Source: Streptomyces aculeolatus
GTDB lineage: Bacteria > Actinomycetota > Actinomycetes > Streptomycetales > Streptomycetaceae
Length of the DNA: 64,000 nt
Reading direction: 5' to 3'
Assembly: GCF_020400605.1 (NCBI RefSeq)
Contig: NZ_JAINRD010000001.1
Location: 558,001 to 622,000 of the forward strand
In this document: positions 47,688 through 56,204 of the stretch, one piece after another
Position numbering within the stretch: the first letter of the stretch is position 1
Layout: each line of letters starts with the position of its first letter
Translations under genes and position numbers: made by a program
Notes under the pieces: generated by a model
What the model was told of the DNA's origin: nothing
Seen by the model: only the letters and a program-made list of their open reading frames with translations
Databases searched by the model: none

Positions 47688-48167
47688 TTACGCCACGTTC
47701 CGCACCACGGCCCACACCAGCGCCACACCCAGCACCACCGCCGTGCCGATCCGCCCGAAGGACGGCTGCCAGCGGCGCCCGCGCACGCCCTCGTAGAGCC
47801 AGCGGCCGTAGAGCACCGTCGCGAGCGGCAGCCCGAGCAGCAGCATCAGGGCGTTGCTGTGAAAGGCGGAGCCGAGGTCGCCGTGGAGGATGTCGTACGC
47901 CATGCGGGTAACGCCGCAGGCGGGGCAGTCCAGGCCGGTGAGCCAGTTGAACGGGCAGCGGGGCAGCCAGTGCCCCGGCTCGTGGGGATTCGTACCGTAG
48001 AGGTACACCGCGCCCGCCGCTCCCGCCGTGGTGAGCGAGAGCGGCAGCGCGGATGGATGCCTGCGCACGCGGCGCCAGCGGCCCCGCCGGCTGCTGCCGG
48101 CGGGACCGTCGGGCGTCTTGCGGGCGGTGGGCCCGTCCTCAGTAGCGGAGAGGCCGGCCCTGGGCAT
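47688..48167 (-). CDS. DUF2752 membrane protein
   Basis: 159 residues. A basic N-terminus (SSRRGRWRRVRRH) is followed by hydrophobic spans near 45-58, 105-122 and 140-157. The family hallmark C-P-x8-9-C-P-x-C-G is present as CPFNWLTGLDCPACGVTRM. Such cysteine clusters resemble redox or metal sites at the membrane face, but no function is established. Its start lies 29 bp inside the end of the TM2 gene, so the two are coupled. Confidence 0.8.
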   Translation of the reverse strand: MPRAGLSATEDGPTARKTPDGPAGSSRRGRWRRVRRHPSALPLSLTTAGAAGAVYLYGTNPHEPGHWLPRCPFNWLTGLDCPACGVTRMAYDILHGDLGSAFHSNALMLLLGLPLATVLYGRWLYEGVRGRRWQPSFGRIGTAVVLGVALVWAVVRNVA

Positions 48168-48537
48168 CGGTCTTGTCCTTGCTCGTCAGCAGGATGATCC
48201 CGTCGATGAAGCTCCAGACGAACAGCCCGCCGCAGGTGAGGAGCTGGGCGATGGCCATACCGGTGTGCCCGGTGTAGAAGCGCCCGGCACCTATGTTGCC
48301 GAGGGTCATCTGGAGTACGCCGGCGACGATCGTCGACTTGTCGGAGAACGGACGGCCGTGGTGGTCGTACCCGTACGGTGCGTTCGGGTCGGCCGACGGC
48401 ATGCCCGGCGCCTGCGGCAGGTTCGCCGGGGGCGCGGCGGGCTGGCCGTACGGGTTCTGCGAGGGGTCGACCTGCCCCTGCTGCGGATAGCCATAGCCAG
48501 GCGGCTGGCCGTATGGATTCTGATTCGGATCGGACAC
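48139..48537 (-). CDS. TM2-domain membrane protein
   Basis: 132 residues. The first 60 are a Pro/Gln/Tyr/Gly-rich low-complexity region with repeated NPYGQP units. The TM2 domain (about 66-125) follows: KSTIVAGVLQMTLGNIGAGR, then FYTGHTGMAIAQLLTCGGLF and WSFIDGIILL, two membrane helices joined by a short turn. ATG after GGGGGGACGATC. It is upstream of and overlaps the DUF2752 gene, suggesting that the two act together at the membrane. Confidence 0.85.
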   Translation of the reverse strand: MSDPNQNPYGQPPGYGYPQQGQVDPSQNPYGQPAAPPANLPQAPGMPSADPNAPYGYDHHGRPFSDKSTIVAGVLQMTLGNIGAGRFYTGHTGMAIAQLLTCGGLFVWSFIDGIILLTSKDKTDAQGRPLRY

Positions 48538-48919
48538 TGATCGTCCCCCCGGTCGGATGTCTGTGGTGGTGGGCTCCGACCGGCCTCACGGCGTGGTCGG
48601 ACGCCCATACTCCCATCTGTAGTACTGGCCGCTGTCAAGGGGCTGTGCGATACAGACCGCCGCGACCGGAATGTGCTCTGTGCGGGAGCTAGGCGGCTTG
48701 TCGGGTTACCGTTCGAGTGGCGCCCCGGGTTTTAGCCGCTTGACACGGGGGCGGGTTGTACCGTCACACTCCGCAGCAACGCCCAGCACAGCGACGTACG
48801 ACCCGCACAGCCGCGACAAGAGAGCCCACCAGGCCACCGATAACGACCACCGGCAAGATCGCCGCGAATCCCCCCACCAGATCGCTGCCAGCTTCCGACC
48901 GGAGAAGAGAGAGCCGAAG
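48538..48919. other. Divergent intergenic region between TM2 gene and topA
   Basis: 382 bp with promoters in both directions. TTGACA at 48740-48745 is a perfect -35 hexamer on the topA side, but no good -10 follows at 16-18 bp. The final 100 bases before topA are purine-rich and read ACCACCGGCAAG...GAGAAGAGAGAG, giving the ribosome site. No CDS supported; topA transcripts are supercoiling-sensitive in S. coelicolor, but no specific element is visible. Confidence 0.4.
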
Positions 48920-51820
48920 TTGTCCGCCACCAGCAAGACCCGCCGACTCGTCATCGTGGAGTCGCCTGCCAAGGCGAAGACGATCAAGGGCTATCTGGGC
49001 CCCGGCTACGAGGTCGAGTCGAGCGTCGGGCACATCCGCGATCTCCCGAACGGCGCCGCCGAGGTGCCGGCCAAATACAAGGGAGAGTCCTGGGCGCGGC
49101 TCGGGGTGAACGTCGACCATGACTTCGAGCCGCTGTATGTGGTGAACAGCGACAAGAAACAACAGGTCAGCAAGTTGAAGAAACTGCTGGCCGAGTCGGA
49201 CGAGCTCTATCTCGCGACGGATGAGGACCGCGAGGGCGAGGCCATCGCGTGGCACCTGCTGGAGGTGCTCAAGCCCAAGGTCCCGGTGCACCGGATGGTC
49301 TTCCACGAGATCACCAAGGACGCGATCCGCCAGGCCGTCGCCAACCCGCGCCAGCTCAACCAGAAACTGGTCGACGCCCAGGAGACCCGCCGCATCCTCG
49401 ACCGGCTGTACGGGTACGAGGTCTCGCCGGTGCTGTGGAAGAAGGTCATGCCCCGGCTGTCCGCCGGCCGGGTCCAGTCCGTCGCCACCCGCCTCGTCGT
49501 CGAGCGGGAGCGCGAGCGCATCGCGTTCCGCTCCGCCGAGTACTGGGACCTGGCCGGCGTCTTCTCCCCCAAGCTCTCGGCTTCGCTCGAGCAGGGGGTG
49601 CCCCCATCCGGCCGCGCCGGCGACGCCACCGACCCGCGCAGCTTCGGCGCCAAGCTCTCCGCGGTCGACGGCCGCCGGATCGCCCAGGGCCGCGACTTCG
49701 GCCAGGACGGGCAGCTCAAGAGCGGCTCCTCGGCCGACGTGCTGCACCTGAGCGAGGAGGGCGCCCGCGCGCTGGCGGCCGCGCTGCAGGACACGGCGTT
49801 CGCGGTACGCAGCGTCGAGGCGAAGCCGTACCGGCGCTCGCCCTCGGCCCCGTTCCGTACGACGACGCTCCAGCAGGAGGCGTCGCGCAAGCTGGGGCTC
49901 GGCGCCAAGGCCACCATGCAGGTGGCCCAGCGGCTGTACGAGAACGGCTTCATCACCTATATGCGCACCGACTCCACGACGCTGTCGGAGACCGCGGTCG
50001 CCGCCGCGCGGGCGCAGGTCACGCAGCTGTACGGGCGCGACTTCCTGCCGGACCGGCCGCGGAACTACGCGGGCAAGGTGAAGAACGCGCAGGAGGCGCA
50101 CGAGGCGATCCGGCCCTCCGGGGACCGCTTCCGCACGCCGGCGGACACGGGTCTTTCGGGCACGGAGTTCCGGCTGTACGAGCTGATCTGGATGCGTACG
50201 GTCGCGTCGCAGATGAAGGACGCCACCGGGCAGTCCGTGACGGTGAAGCTGGGCGGCACGGCGGCGGACGGGCGGGACGCCGAGTTCTCCGCCTCCGGCC
50301 GGGTCATCACGTTCCACGGCTTCATGAAGGCGTACGTCGAGGGCTCCGACGACCCCTCCGCCGACCTGGACAACCGCGACCGGCCGCTGCCGCAGCTCGC
50401 CGAGGGCGACCGGCTGAGCGCCGAGGAGATCACCGCGGACGGGCACGCCACCAAGCCGCCCGCCCGCTACACGGAGGCCACGCTCGTCAAGGAGCTGGAG
50501 GAGCGGGAGATCGGCCGCCCGTCCACGTACGCCTCGATCATCGGCACGATCCTGGACCGCGGCTACGTCTTCAAGAAGGGCACGGCACTGGTGCCGTCCT
50601 TCCTCTCCTTCGCCGTCGTCGGCCTGATGGAGAAGCACTTCGGCCGCTACATCGACTACGACTTCACCGCCAAGATGGAGGACGACCTCGACCGCATCGC
50701 GCGCGGCGAGGCCGAGGCGGTGCCGTGGCTGCGGCGCTTCTACTTCGGTACGGACGACGTCGTCACCTCCGCCGAGGAGCGGGCCGGCGCCGACCACCTG
50801 GCGGGGCTGAAGGAGCTGGTCACCGACCTGGGGGCGATCGACGCCCGGGAGGTCTCCACCTTCCCGGTGGGCGAGGGGATCGTGCTGCGCGTCGGGCGCT
50901 ACGGGCCGTACGTGGAGCGCGGCGAGCGGGACACCGAGGAGCACCGGCGCGCCGACGTGCCGGACGAGCTGCCGCCGGACGAGCTGACCGTCGAGCTGGC
51001 GGAGGAACTGCTCGCCAAGCCCAGCGGGGCGTACGAGCTGGGCACCGACCCGGACAGCGGGCGCCAGATCGTCGCCAAGGACGGGCGCTACGGGCCGTAC
51101 GTGACCGAGGTGCTGCCCGAGGGCACGCCGCAGTCCGGCAAGAACGCGGTGAAGCCGCGGACGGCGTCGCTGTTCCAGTCGATGTCGCTGGACACGGTGA
51201 CGCTCGCCGACGCGCTGAAGCTGCTGTCGCTGCCGCGGGTCGTCGGCACCGACCCGGAGAGCGGCACGGAGATCACCGCGCAGAACGGGCGCTTCGGCCC
51301 GTACCTGAAGAAGGGCACCGACTCGCGCTCGCTGCAGAGCGAGGACCAGCTCTTCACGGTCACGCTTCAGGAGGCGCTCGCGCTCTACGCCCAGCCCAAG
51401 CAGCGCGGGCGGGCCGCGGCGAAGCCGCCGCTGAAGGAGCTGGGCGAGGACCCGGCGAGCGGCAAGCCGGTGGTGGTCAAGGACGGGCGCTTCGGGCCGT
51501 ACGTGACGGACGGCGAGACGAACGCGACGCTGCGCCGGGGGGACGAGCCGGAGTCGATCACGCCGGAGCGCGGGTTCGAGCTGCTGGCGGAGAAGCGGGC
51601 GAAGGGGCCGGCGAAGAAGACCGCGAAGAAGGCGGCCAAGAAGGCTCCCGCGAAGAAGGCGCCGGCCAAGAAGGCGGCGGCGAAGAAGACCACCGCGAAG
51701 AAGGCGGCGACGAAGACCGCGGCGAAGAAGTCGACCGGGACGAAGACGGCGGCGGCGAAGAAGGCGACGACGAAGAAGACGGTGTCGGCGAAGGCGGACG
51801 TGCCGGACGAGGACGCGTAG
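48920..51820 (+). CDS. topA: DNA topoisomerase I
   Basis: 966 residues from TTG 48920, seven to eight bases after GGAGAAGAGAGAG. Relaxes negative supercoils. The Toprim domain begins RRLVIVESPAKAKTIKGYLG, with the metal site in ATDEDREGEAIAWHLL; the active-site Tyr lies in GFITYMRTDSTT. The C-terminus holds several actinobacterial beta repeats with the DGRYGPY/NGRFGPY motif (four copies between about 650 and 870), and ends in a Lys/Ala tail of PAKKA repeats (about 895-960), known to raise processivity in Streptomyces TopA. There are no zinc fingers. The gene lies just upstream of tmk. Confidence 0.95.
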   Translation: MSATSKTRRLVIVESPAKAKTIKGYLGPGYEVESSVGHIRDLPNGAAEVPAKYKGESWARLGVNVDHDFEPLYVVNSDKKQQVSKLKKLLAESDELYLATDEDREGEAIAWHLLEVLKPKVPVHRMVFHEITKDAIRQAVANPRQLNQKLVDAQETRRILDRLYGYEVSPVLWKKVMPRLSAGRVQSVATRLVVERERERIAFRSAEYWDLAGVFSPKLSASLEQGVPPSGRAGDATDPRSFGAKLSAVDGRRIAQGRDFGQDGQLKSGSSADVLHLSEEGARALAAALQDTAFAVRSVEAKPYRRSPSAPFRTTTLQQEASRKLGLGAKATMQVAQRLYENGFITYMRTDSTTLSETAVAAARAQVTQLYGRDFLPDRPRNYAGKVKNAQEAHEAIRPSGDRFRTPADTGLSGTEFRLYELIWMRTVASQMKDATGQSVTVKLGGTAADGRDAEFSASGRVITFHGFMKAYVEGSDDPSADLDNRDRPLPQLAEGDRLSAEEITADGHATKPPARYTEATLVKELEEREIGRPSTYASIIGTILDRGYVFKKGTALVPSFLSFAVVGLMEKHFGRYIDYDFTAKMEDDLDRIARGEAEAVPWLRRFYFGTDDVVTSAEERAGADHLAGLKELVTDLGAIDAREVSTFPVGEGIVLRVGRYGPYVERGERDTEEHRRADVPDELPPDELTVELAEELLAKPSGAYELGTDPDSGRQIVAKDGRYGPYVTEVLPEGTPQSGKNAVKPRTASLFQSMSLDTVTLADALKLLSLPRVVGTDPESGTEITAQNGRFGPYLKKGTDSRSLQSEDQLFTVTLQEALALYAQPKQRGRAAAKPPLKELGEDPASGKPVVVKDGRFGPYVTDGETNATLRRGDEPESITPERGFELLAEKRAKGPAKKTAKKAAKKAPAKKAPAKKAAAKKTTAKKAATKTAAKKSTGTKTAAAKKATTKKTVSAKADVPDEDA

Positions 51821-51952
51821 GGCCCGGTTGCGCGGGCGCCTGGTCAGGGGCGCCTGGTCCGGGGTGTGCCCGGTCCGGGTGCCCAGGTTCCGGGGGTGCC
51901 CGGTGGCGCGGGCGCCCGGTCCTGGGACGTCCGGTGGGACGGAGGCCGCGGG

Positions 51953-51979
51953 TTGTCCACAACCGGCTGGTTATCCACA
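51953..51979. promoter_or_regulatory. Pair of DnaA boxes upstream of tmk
   Basis: TTGTCCACA (51953-51961) and TTATCCACA (51971-51979), same strand, 9 bp apart, about 60 bp before the tmk start. Same composition and spacing as the pair at 31660-31686. Confidence 0.6.
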
Positions 51980-52039
51980 GAACCGGGCAAGTGTTCGTGC
52001 GGAGCTCATCGGTCCGGCCCGTCCCGCTAGGCTGACCGC

Positions 52040-54961
52040 ATGCGAGCCGACCAGCCGACGACAGCGCCGGACCCCACCGAGAGCCTTGTCGCGGACTCGC
52101 GCGAGCGCGCCGTACGGGCGCTGCTCCGCGTGCCGTCCATGAGGCGGATGTGGGGCGCCCATCTCACGAGTGCCACCGCGGACGCGTTGGCGCTGCTCGT
52201 CCTGGTGCTGCTCGCGCTCCAGGCAGGGCTCGCGGACGAGTCGTTCGGCGGCGGCTATCGCGGCGCGGCGGTCACCGTCAGCGTGGTCTTCGCGGTCCGG
52301 CTGCTGTCGACGGTCGTCTTCGGCGCGGTGCTGCTGGGGCCGGTCGGGTCGCTGCTGTCCGGGGCCGGGAAGCTGGACCGGCGCTGGACGATGGTCGGCG
52401 CGGACGTGGTGCGCGCGGGGCTGCTCATCGTCGCCCCGCTGTGGATCGACTGGACGCCGGACTCGGCGCTGACCTGGATCCTCCTCACCGTCTTCGTCAC
52501 CGGCGCGGCCGAGCGGGTCTGGATCGTCGCCAAGGACAGCGTCGCCCCCGCGCTGCTGCCCGCGCCGCCGCCGGAGGGCGCGGCGATAAGGCCGCTGCCC
52601 GACCACGGCGCCGCGCTGCGCCGGCTGTCGCTGCGCACGGGGTACGGGGCGCTGCCGCTCGGTGCCGCCGCGCTGCTGGTGACGGCGTGGATCGGCCGGC
52701 TGCTGGGCTCCGGGTTCGACTGGTTCGACGGGCACCCGGGCGCGGTGGGCTCGTATCTTGCCGCCGGGCTCTTCGCGGCGTCGGTCTCGGTGCTGTTCTT
52801 CATGGAGCTGCCCGACGGCGGCGCGCGGGCCCGCTCGCCGCTGGAGGGGCTGCGCCGGCCGCGCGGTGCGGACGGCGGCCCGGAGCGCGGGCGTACGGGC
52901 GCGGTGCCGCTGCTCGTCGGCGCCTGCGCGGCCGCGGCCGCGGCGCTCGCCGCCTCCGTGGCGCTCGCCGTCCTGCAGGCGCAGGAGGCGTACGACATCA
53001 ACGGCACCATCGCGTACGCGCTGCTGGCGCTCGCCGTCACCGCAGGGCCGGTGCTCGGCGTGCGGTCGGCGCCGCGGGTGCTGCCCGGGCTATCCCGGCG
53101 CCGGCTGCTGGCGCTGGCCATCGGGGTCGCCGGGATCGGGCTGCTGCTGGTCGGCCTGGTGGCCGACGCGGCGACCGGGGTGCTGTGCGCGCTGCTGGCC
53201 GGGACCGCCGCGGGCGTCGCCGCCGCCACCGGGCACGCGCTGCTGGAGCAGGAGACGGAGGACGCCCGCAGGCCCCGGCTCATCGACCACCTGCACGCCG
53301 TCTGCCGCGTCGCCGTGGCGCTCGCGCTGATCGGCGCGCCGCTGCTGGCCGCCGCCATCGGGCGGCACCGCCTGGAGGCGGGCGACCTGGTCTTCGCGCA
53401 CGGCGGTGCGGCGTTCACGTACATGCTGGCCGGTGCGCTGCTGCTGCCGGTGGCGGTGCTCGTGCTGGTGCGCACCGACGACCGGCAGGGGGTGCCGCTC
53501 CGCGTCGACCTGCGCGATGCGCTGCGCGGCGCGGACCCGGACGAGGGGCTGCCGGAGAGCGGGTTCTTCATCGCCGTCGAGGGCGGCGACGGGGCCGGGA
53601 AGTCCACGCAGGTCGAGGCGGTGGCCCAGTGGATCAGGGACAAGGGGCACGAGGTCGTCGTCACCCGCGAGCCGGGCGCCACGTCCATCGGGCAGCGGCT
53701 GCGCTCCATCCTGCTCGACGTCTCCACCGCCGGCATCTCGCACCGCGCGGAGGCCCTTCTGTACGCGGCGGACCGCGCCGAGCACGTCGACGGCCTGGTC
53801 CGGCCCGCGCTGGAGCGCGGCGCGGTGGTCATCACCGACCGGTACATCGACTCCTCCGTGGCGTACCAGGGCGGCGGGCGCGAGCTGTCGCCGACCGAGG
53901 TGGCGCGCATCAACCGCTGGGCCACCGGCGGGCTCGTGCCGAACCTGACGGTGCTGCTGGACATCGCGCCGGAGACGGCACGGGAGCGCTTCACCGAGGC
54001 GCCGGACCGGCTGGAGTCCGAGCCGCCGGAGTTCCACGAGCGGGTGCGCGCGGGGTTCCTCGCGCTGGCCGCCGCGGACCCCGGGCGCTATCTGGTGGTC
54101 GACGCCGGGCAGGACGCCGGGCTCGTCACCACCACCGTGCGGCACCGCCTGGACCAGATCCTGCCGCTGTCGGAGCAGGAGGTGCGCGCCCGGGAGGAGG
54201 CCCGCCGCAAGGCGGAGGAGGAGCGCAAGCGCCGGGAGGCCGAGGAGGCCGCGCGCAAGGCGGAGGAAGAGCGGCTGGAGCGGGAGCGGCAGGAGCAGTT
54301 GGAGCGGCTGCGCCGCGAGGAGGAGGAGCGCAAGCGCCGCGAGATCGAGGAGGCCAAGCGGCTGGAGGCCGAGCGGGAGGCGGAGCTGGCCCGGCAGCGT
54401 GCCGAGGAGGCGCGCCGTCAGGCGGAGGAGGAGCGCAAGCGCCGCGAGGCCGAGGAGGCCGCCCGCCGCGCCGAGGAGGACCGGATCCGCCGGCAGGCCG
54501 AGGAGGAGGCGCGGCTGCGCCGCGAGGCGGAGGAGCGCCGCAAGGAGAAGCAGCGCAAGGCCGAGGAGGCGCTGCTGCGCGCCGAGCAGGAGCGGCTGGC
54601 GGCGGAGGCCGCGGCGGCGGCGGCAGCCGCGCGGCCCGCGGGCGGCCCCGCGGGGAACGACACCACGCAGCCGCTGCCGGTGGCCGGCGATCCGGACATG
54701 CAGGAGACGTCGCAACTGCCGCAGCCCCATGACGACCGCGGTCCGGACGCGTCGGAGACCCGCGTCATGCCGCAGGTGCCCGACCCGGACGCGGAGGAGA
54801 CGCTCCAGGTCCCGCAGGTCCCGGACCCGGCGGACCAGGACCCCGGCCGCCGTCCCCGCCGGGAGTGGGCGGAGGAGACCCCGCTGGACGACCTCCCGAG
54901 CCTGGCCGACGAACTCCTGGGCCCCCGAGGCGACGACGACCGCGACGACCGCCGCCGCTGA
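52040..54961 (+). CDS. tmk: Thymidylate kinase fused to an N-terminal MFS-like membrane domain and C-terminal charged coiled coil
   Basis: 973 residues, far longer than the 200-220 of a simple dTMP kinase. Residues about 35-490 contain ten or more hydrophobic segments resembling an MFS fold. The kinase follows: P-loop VEGGDGAGKST (514-523), the REPG motif VTREPGATSIG and DRYIDSSVAYQGGGR. From about 715 to 865 there is a Glu/Arg/Lys/Ala-rich coiled coil built of EEERKRREAEEA-like repeats, then an acidic, Pro/Asp-rich tail. The kinase makes dTDP for DNA synthesis; the membrane part may localise it. Similar composite proteins occur in streptomycetes after topA. The DnaA-box pair precedes it. Confidence 0.9.
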   Translation: MRADQPTTAPDPTESLVADSRERAVRALLRVPSMRRMWGAHLTSATADALALLVLVLLALQAGLADESFGGGYRGAAVTVSVVFAVRLLSTVVFGAVLLGPVGSLLSGAGKLDRRWTMVGADVVRAGLLIVAPLWIDWTPDSALTWILLTVFVTGAAERVWIVAKDSVAPALLPAPPPEGAAIRPLPDHGAALRRLSLRTGYGALPLGAAALLVTAWIGRLLGSGFDWFDGHPGAVGSYLAAGLFAASVSVLFFMELPDGGARARSPLEGLRRPRGADGGPERGRTGAVPLLVGACAAAAAALAASVALAVLQAQEAYDINGTIAYALLALAVTAGPVLGVRSAPRVLPGLSRRRLLALAIGVAGIGLLLVGLVADAATGVLCALLAGTAAGVAAATGHALLEQETEDARRPRLIDHLHAVCRVAVALALIGAPLLAAAIGRHRLEAGDLVFAHGGAAFTYMLAGALLLPVAVLVLVRTDDRQGVPLRVDLRDALRGADPDEGLPESGFFIAVEGGDGAGKSTQVEAVAQWIRDKGHEVVVTREPGATSIGQRLRSILLDVSTAGISHRAEALLYAADRAEHVDGLVRPALERGAVVITDRYIDSSVAYQGGGRELSPTEVARINRWATGGLVPNLTVLLDIAPETARERFTEAPDRLESEPPEFHERVRAGFLALAAADPGRYLVVDAGQDAGLVTTTVRHRLDQILPLSEQEVRAREEARRKAEEERKRREAEEAARKAEEERLERERQEQLERLRREEEERKRREIEEAKRLEAEREAELARQRAEEARRQAEEERKRREAEEAARRAEEDRIRRQAEEEARLRREAEERRKEKQRKAEEALLRAEQERLAAEAAAAAAAARPAGGPAGNDTTQPLPVAGDPDMQETSQLPQPHDDRGPDASETRVMPQVPDPDAEETLQVPQVPDPADQDPGRRPRREWAEETPLDDLPSLADELLGPRGDDDRDDRRR

Positions 54962-54995
54962 CGTCCGCGCGGGGCGCGGCGGGGGTTCGCCGTTG

Positions 54996-55011
54996 CGGGG
55001 GAGCGCCCCCG
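54996..55011. terminator. Hairpin after tmk
   Basis: CGGGGG-AGCG-CCCCCG, 6-bp stem with a tetraloop, 35 bp past the tmk stop. Confidence 0.5.
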
Positions 55012-55151
55012 AAGCGACCGGCTCGCGAGGCCGCTTCCGCGGCGAACCGGGTTCGCCCGCGAGCGGCCGGTCTGCGACGGCCAGCGGGTTCGCCGCCGCG
55101 GGCGGCGGCTCGCCGGTGGTGCGCGCACCTGCCGCCCCGTCCCCGAGCACG

Positions 55152-55186
55152 CCGGCGCCGGTACGCGCGGGGCGTACCGGCGCCGG
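55152..55186. terminator. Strong bidirectional hairpin
   Basis: CCGGCGCCGGTACGC pairs perfectly with GCGTACCGGCGCCGG (15 bp, loop GCGGG). It lies between convergent tmk and cupin genes and should insulate both. Confidence 0.75.
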
Positions 55187-55463
55187 GAGGTGTGCCGTGC
55201 GAGGCCCGTGCCCCCGGCCGGCGTTGCGGCCGGGCGGGCGGCTACGAGGCGGTCCTGTCCACGGCGTACGTGCTGCTACGGCTGTGTCCGCGTCGGGCGG
55301 TGCATGCTGCTTGAAGGCGGTCGCGTCAGCGACGTACACACCCTGACGACGGTGCTCGCGCCGACGGCGTACGCGGCCCGCTTGTCCGCGGGTCGCCCGC
55401 GCGGCCCGCGCCGCACCGCCCGCCCCCGACCCCGCCTCGTCCGTACGCGCCGGCCGCAGGCCG

Positions 55464-55970
55464 TCAGCGGATGAACTGCTCCACGTAGTCCGCGCCCAGG
55501 CCGTTGCCCGCGTAGTGGGCGCGGGCCATGTCGATCTTGGTGAACACGTCCTCGTAGCCCGTGTTCCGGTTCTCCTCGTCGAGGTAGATCATCGCGCCGC
55601 TGATGTTGAAGAACGTGATCATCTCGGCGCAGTCCTCCGGCACGGCCAGCGTGTGGATCTCGCCCGGCGGCTCGTAGACGAAGTGGCCCTGCTCGGCCAC
55701 CCACGGGTGCTCGTAGTAGTGCCACTTGCCCTTGATCACGTACCCGAAGACCGCCCCCGGGTGCCGGTGCCGGGAGACGATGCCCGCGGCGGTGACCTTC
55801 AACAGGTTGCACCACTGGCCCGTGACCGTATTGAAGAGCAGCGGCCGGAACCACACATTGGGCGCCTGCGGCACCCAGACGCGCTCGTCCTCGGGGACGG
55901 CCGCGACGGCGAGTTCGGGCGGCAGCGACGTGGTCGCCGCGATGACGGCTGGGGCTACTTCATTGGCCAT
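55464..55970 (-). CDS. Cupin-domain protein, 2,4'-dihydroxyacetophenone-dioxygenase-like
   Basis: 168 residues from ATG 55970. The cupin has H-x-H in IVSRHRHPGAVFGYVIKG and a second-motif His in GEIHTLAVPED; PNVWFRPLLFNTVTGQW at the front matches the ring-ketone/diketone-cleaving cupin group. A metal-dependent C-C cleaving or isomerising enzyme is likely. The frame extends to ATG 56033, but those codons have weak G/C bias, and the dyad at 56018-56031 falls there, so the shorter start is preferred. It is divergent from the LysR gene and probably part of its regulon. Confidence 0.75.
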   Translation of the reverse strand: MANEVAPAVIAATTSLPPELAVAAVPEDERVWVPQAPNVWFRPLLFNTVTGQWCNLLKVTAAGIVSRHRHPGAVFGYVIKGKWHYYEHPWVAEQGHFVYEPPGEIHTLAVPEDCAEMITFFNISGAMIYLDEENRNTGYEDVFTKIDMARAHYAGNGLGADYVEQFIR

Positions 55971-56017
55971 CCCCCAACGAAGCCAGTTGTCCGAATGCTG
56001 GTCAAGGGCCGACTTTC

Positions 56018-56031
56018 GAATACCCGCATTC
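56018..56031. promoter_or_regulatory. GAAT-N6-ATTC dyad upstream of the cupin gene
   Basis: GAATACCCGCATTC lies about 50 bp before the cupin ATG. It shares the core and 6-nt spacing of the stronger palindrome before the SDR operon. Confidence 0.4.
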
Positions 56032-56204
56032 ATCGGGCGGATATGGCTGTCACGAGCAATACGCCGTGCACGACTGTTGCCCCCGCGTAGCCCGCAACTT
56101 AGCCTGAGGACGGCTGTTGATCACTGGTGCCGTTGTGCTGATCGGGCTGGGTCGGGCTGGTTTGGGCGGGAAGACGCGCTGCTTCGGTGCGGGGTGAGGG
56201 CAAG

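Larger units (their letters stand above)
54962..55463. other. Convergent intergenic region between tmk and the cupin gene
   Basis: 502 bp without a supported gene. It contains two terminator hairpins (54996-55011 and 55152-55186) and otherwise GC-rich sequence with repeated GCGAGGCCG and GTTCGCC motifs. It marks the boundary between conserved chromosome and the catabolic cluster. In S. coelicolor, as I recall, DNA polymerase III delta-prime (holB) is found soon after tmk; it is not in this window. Confidence 0.6.
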
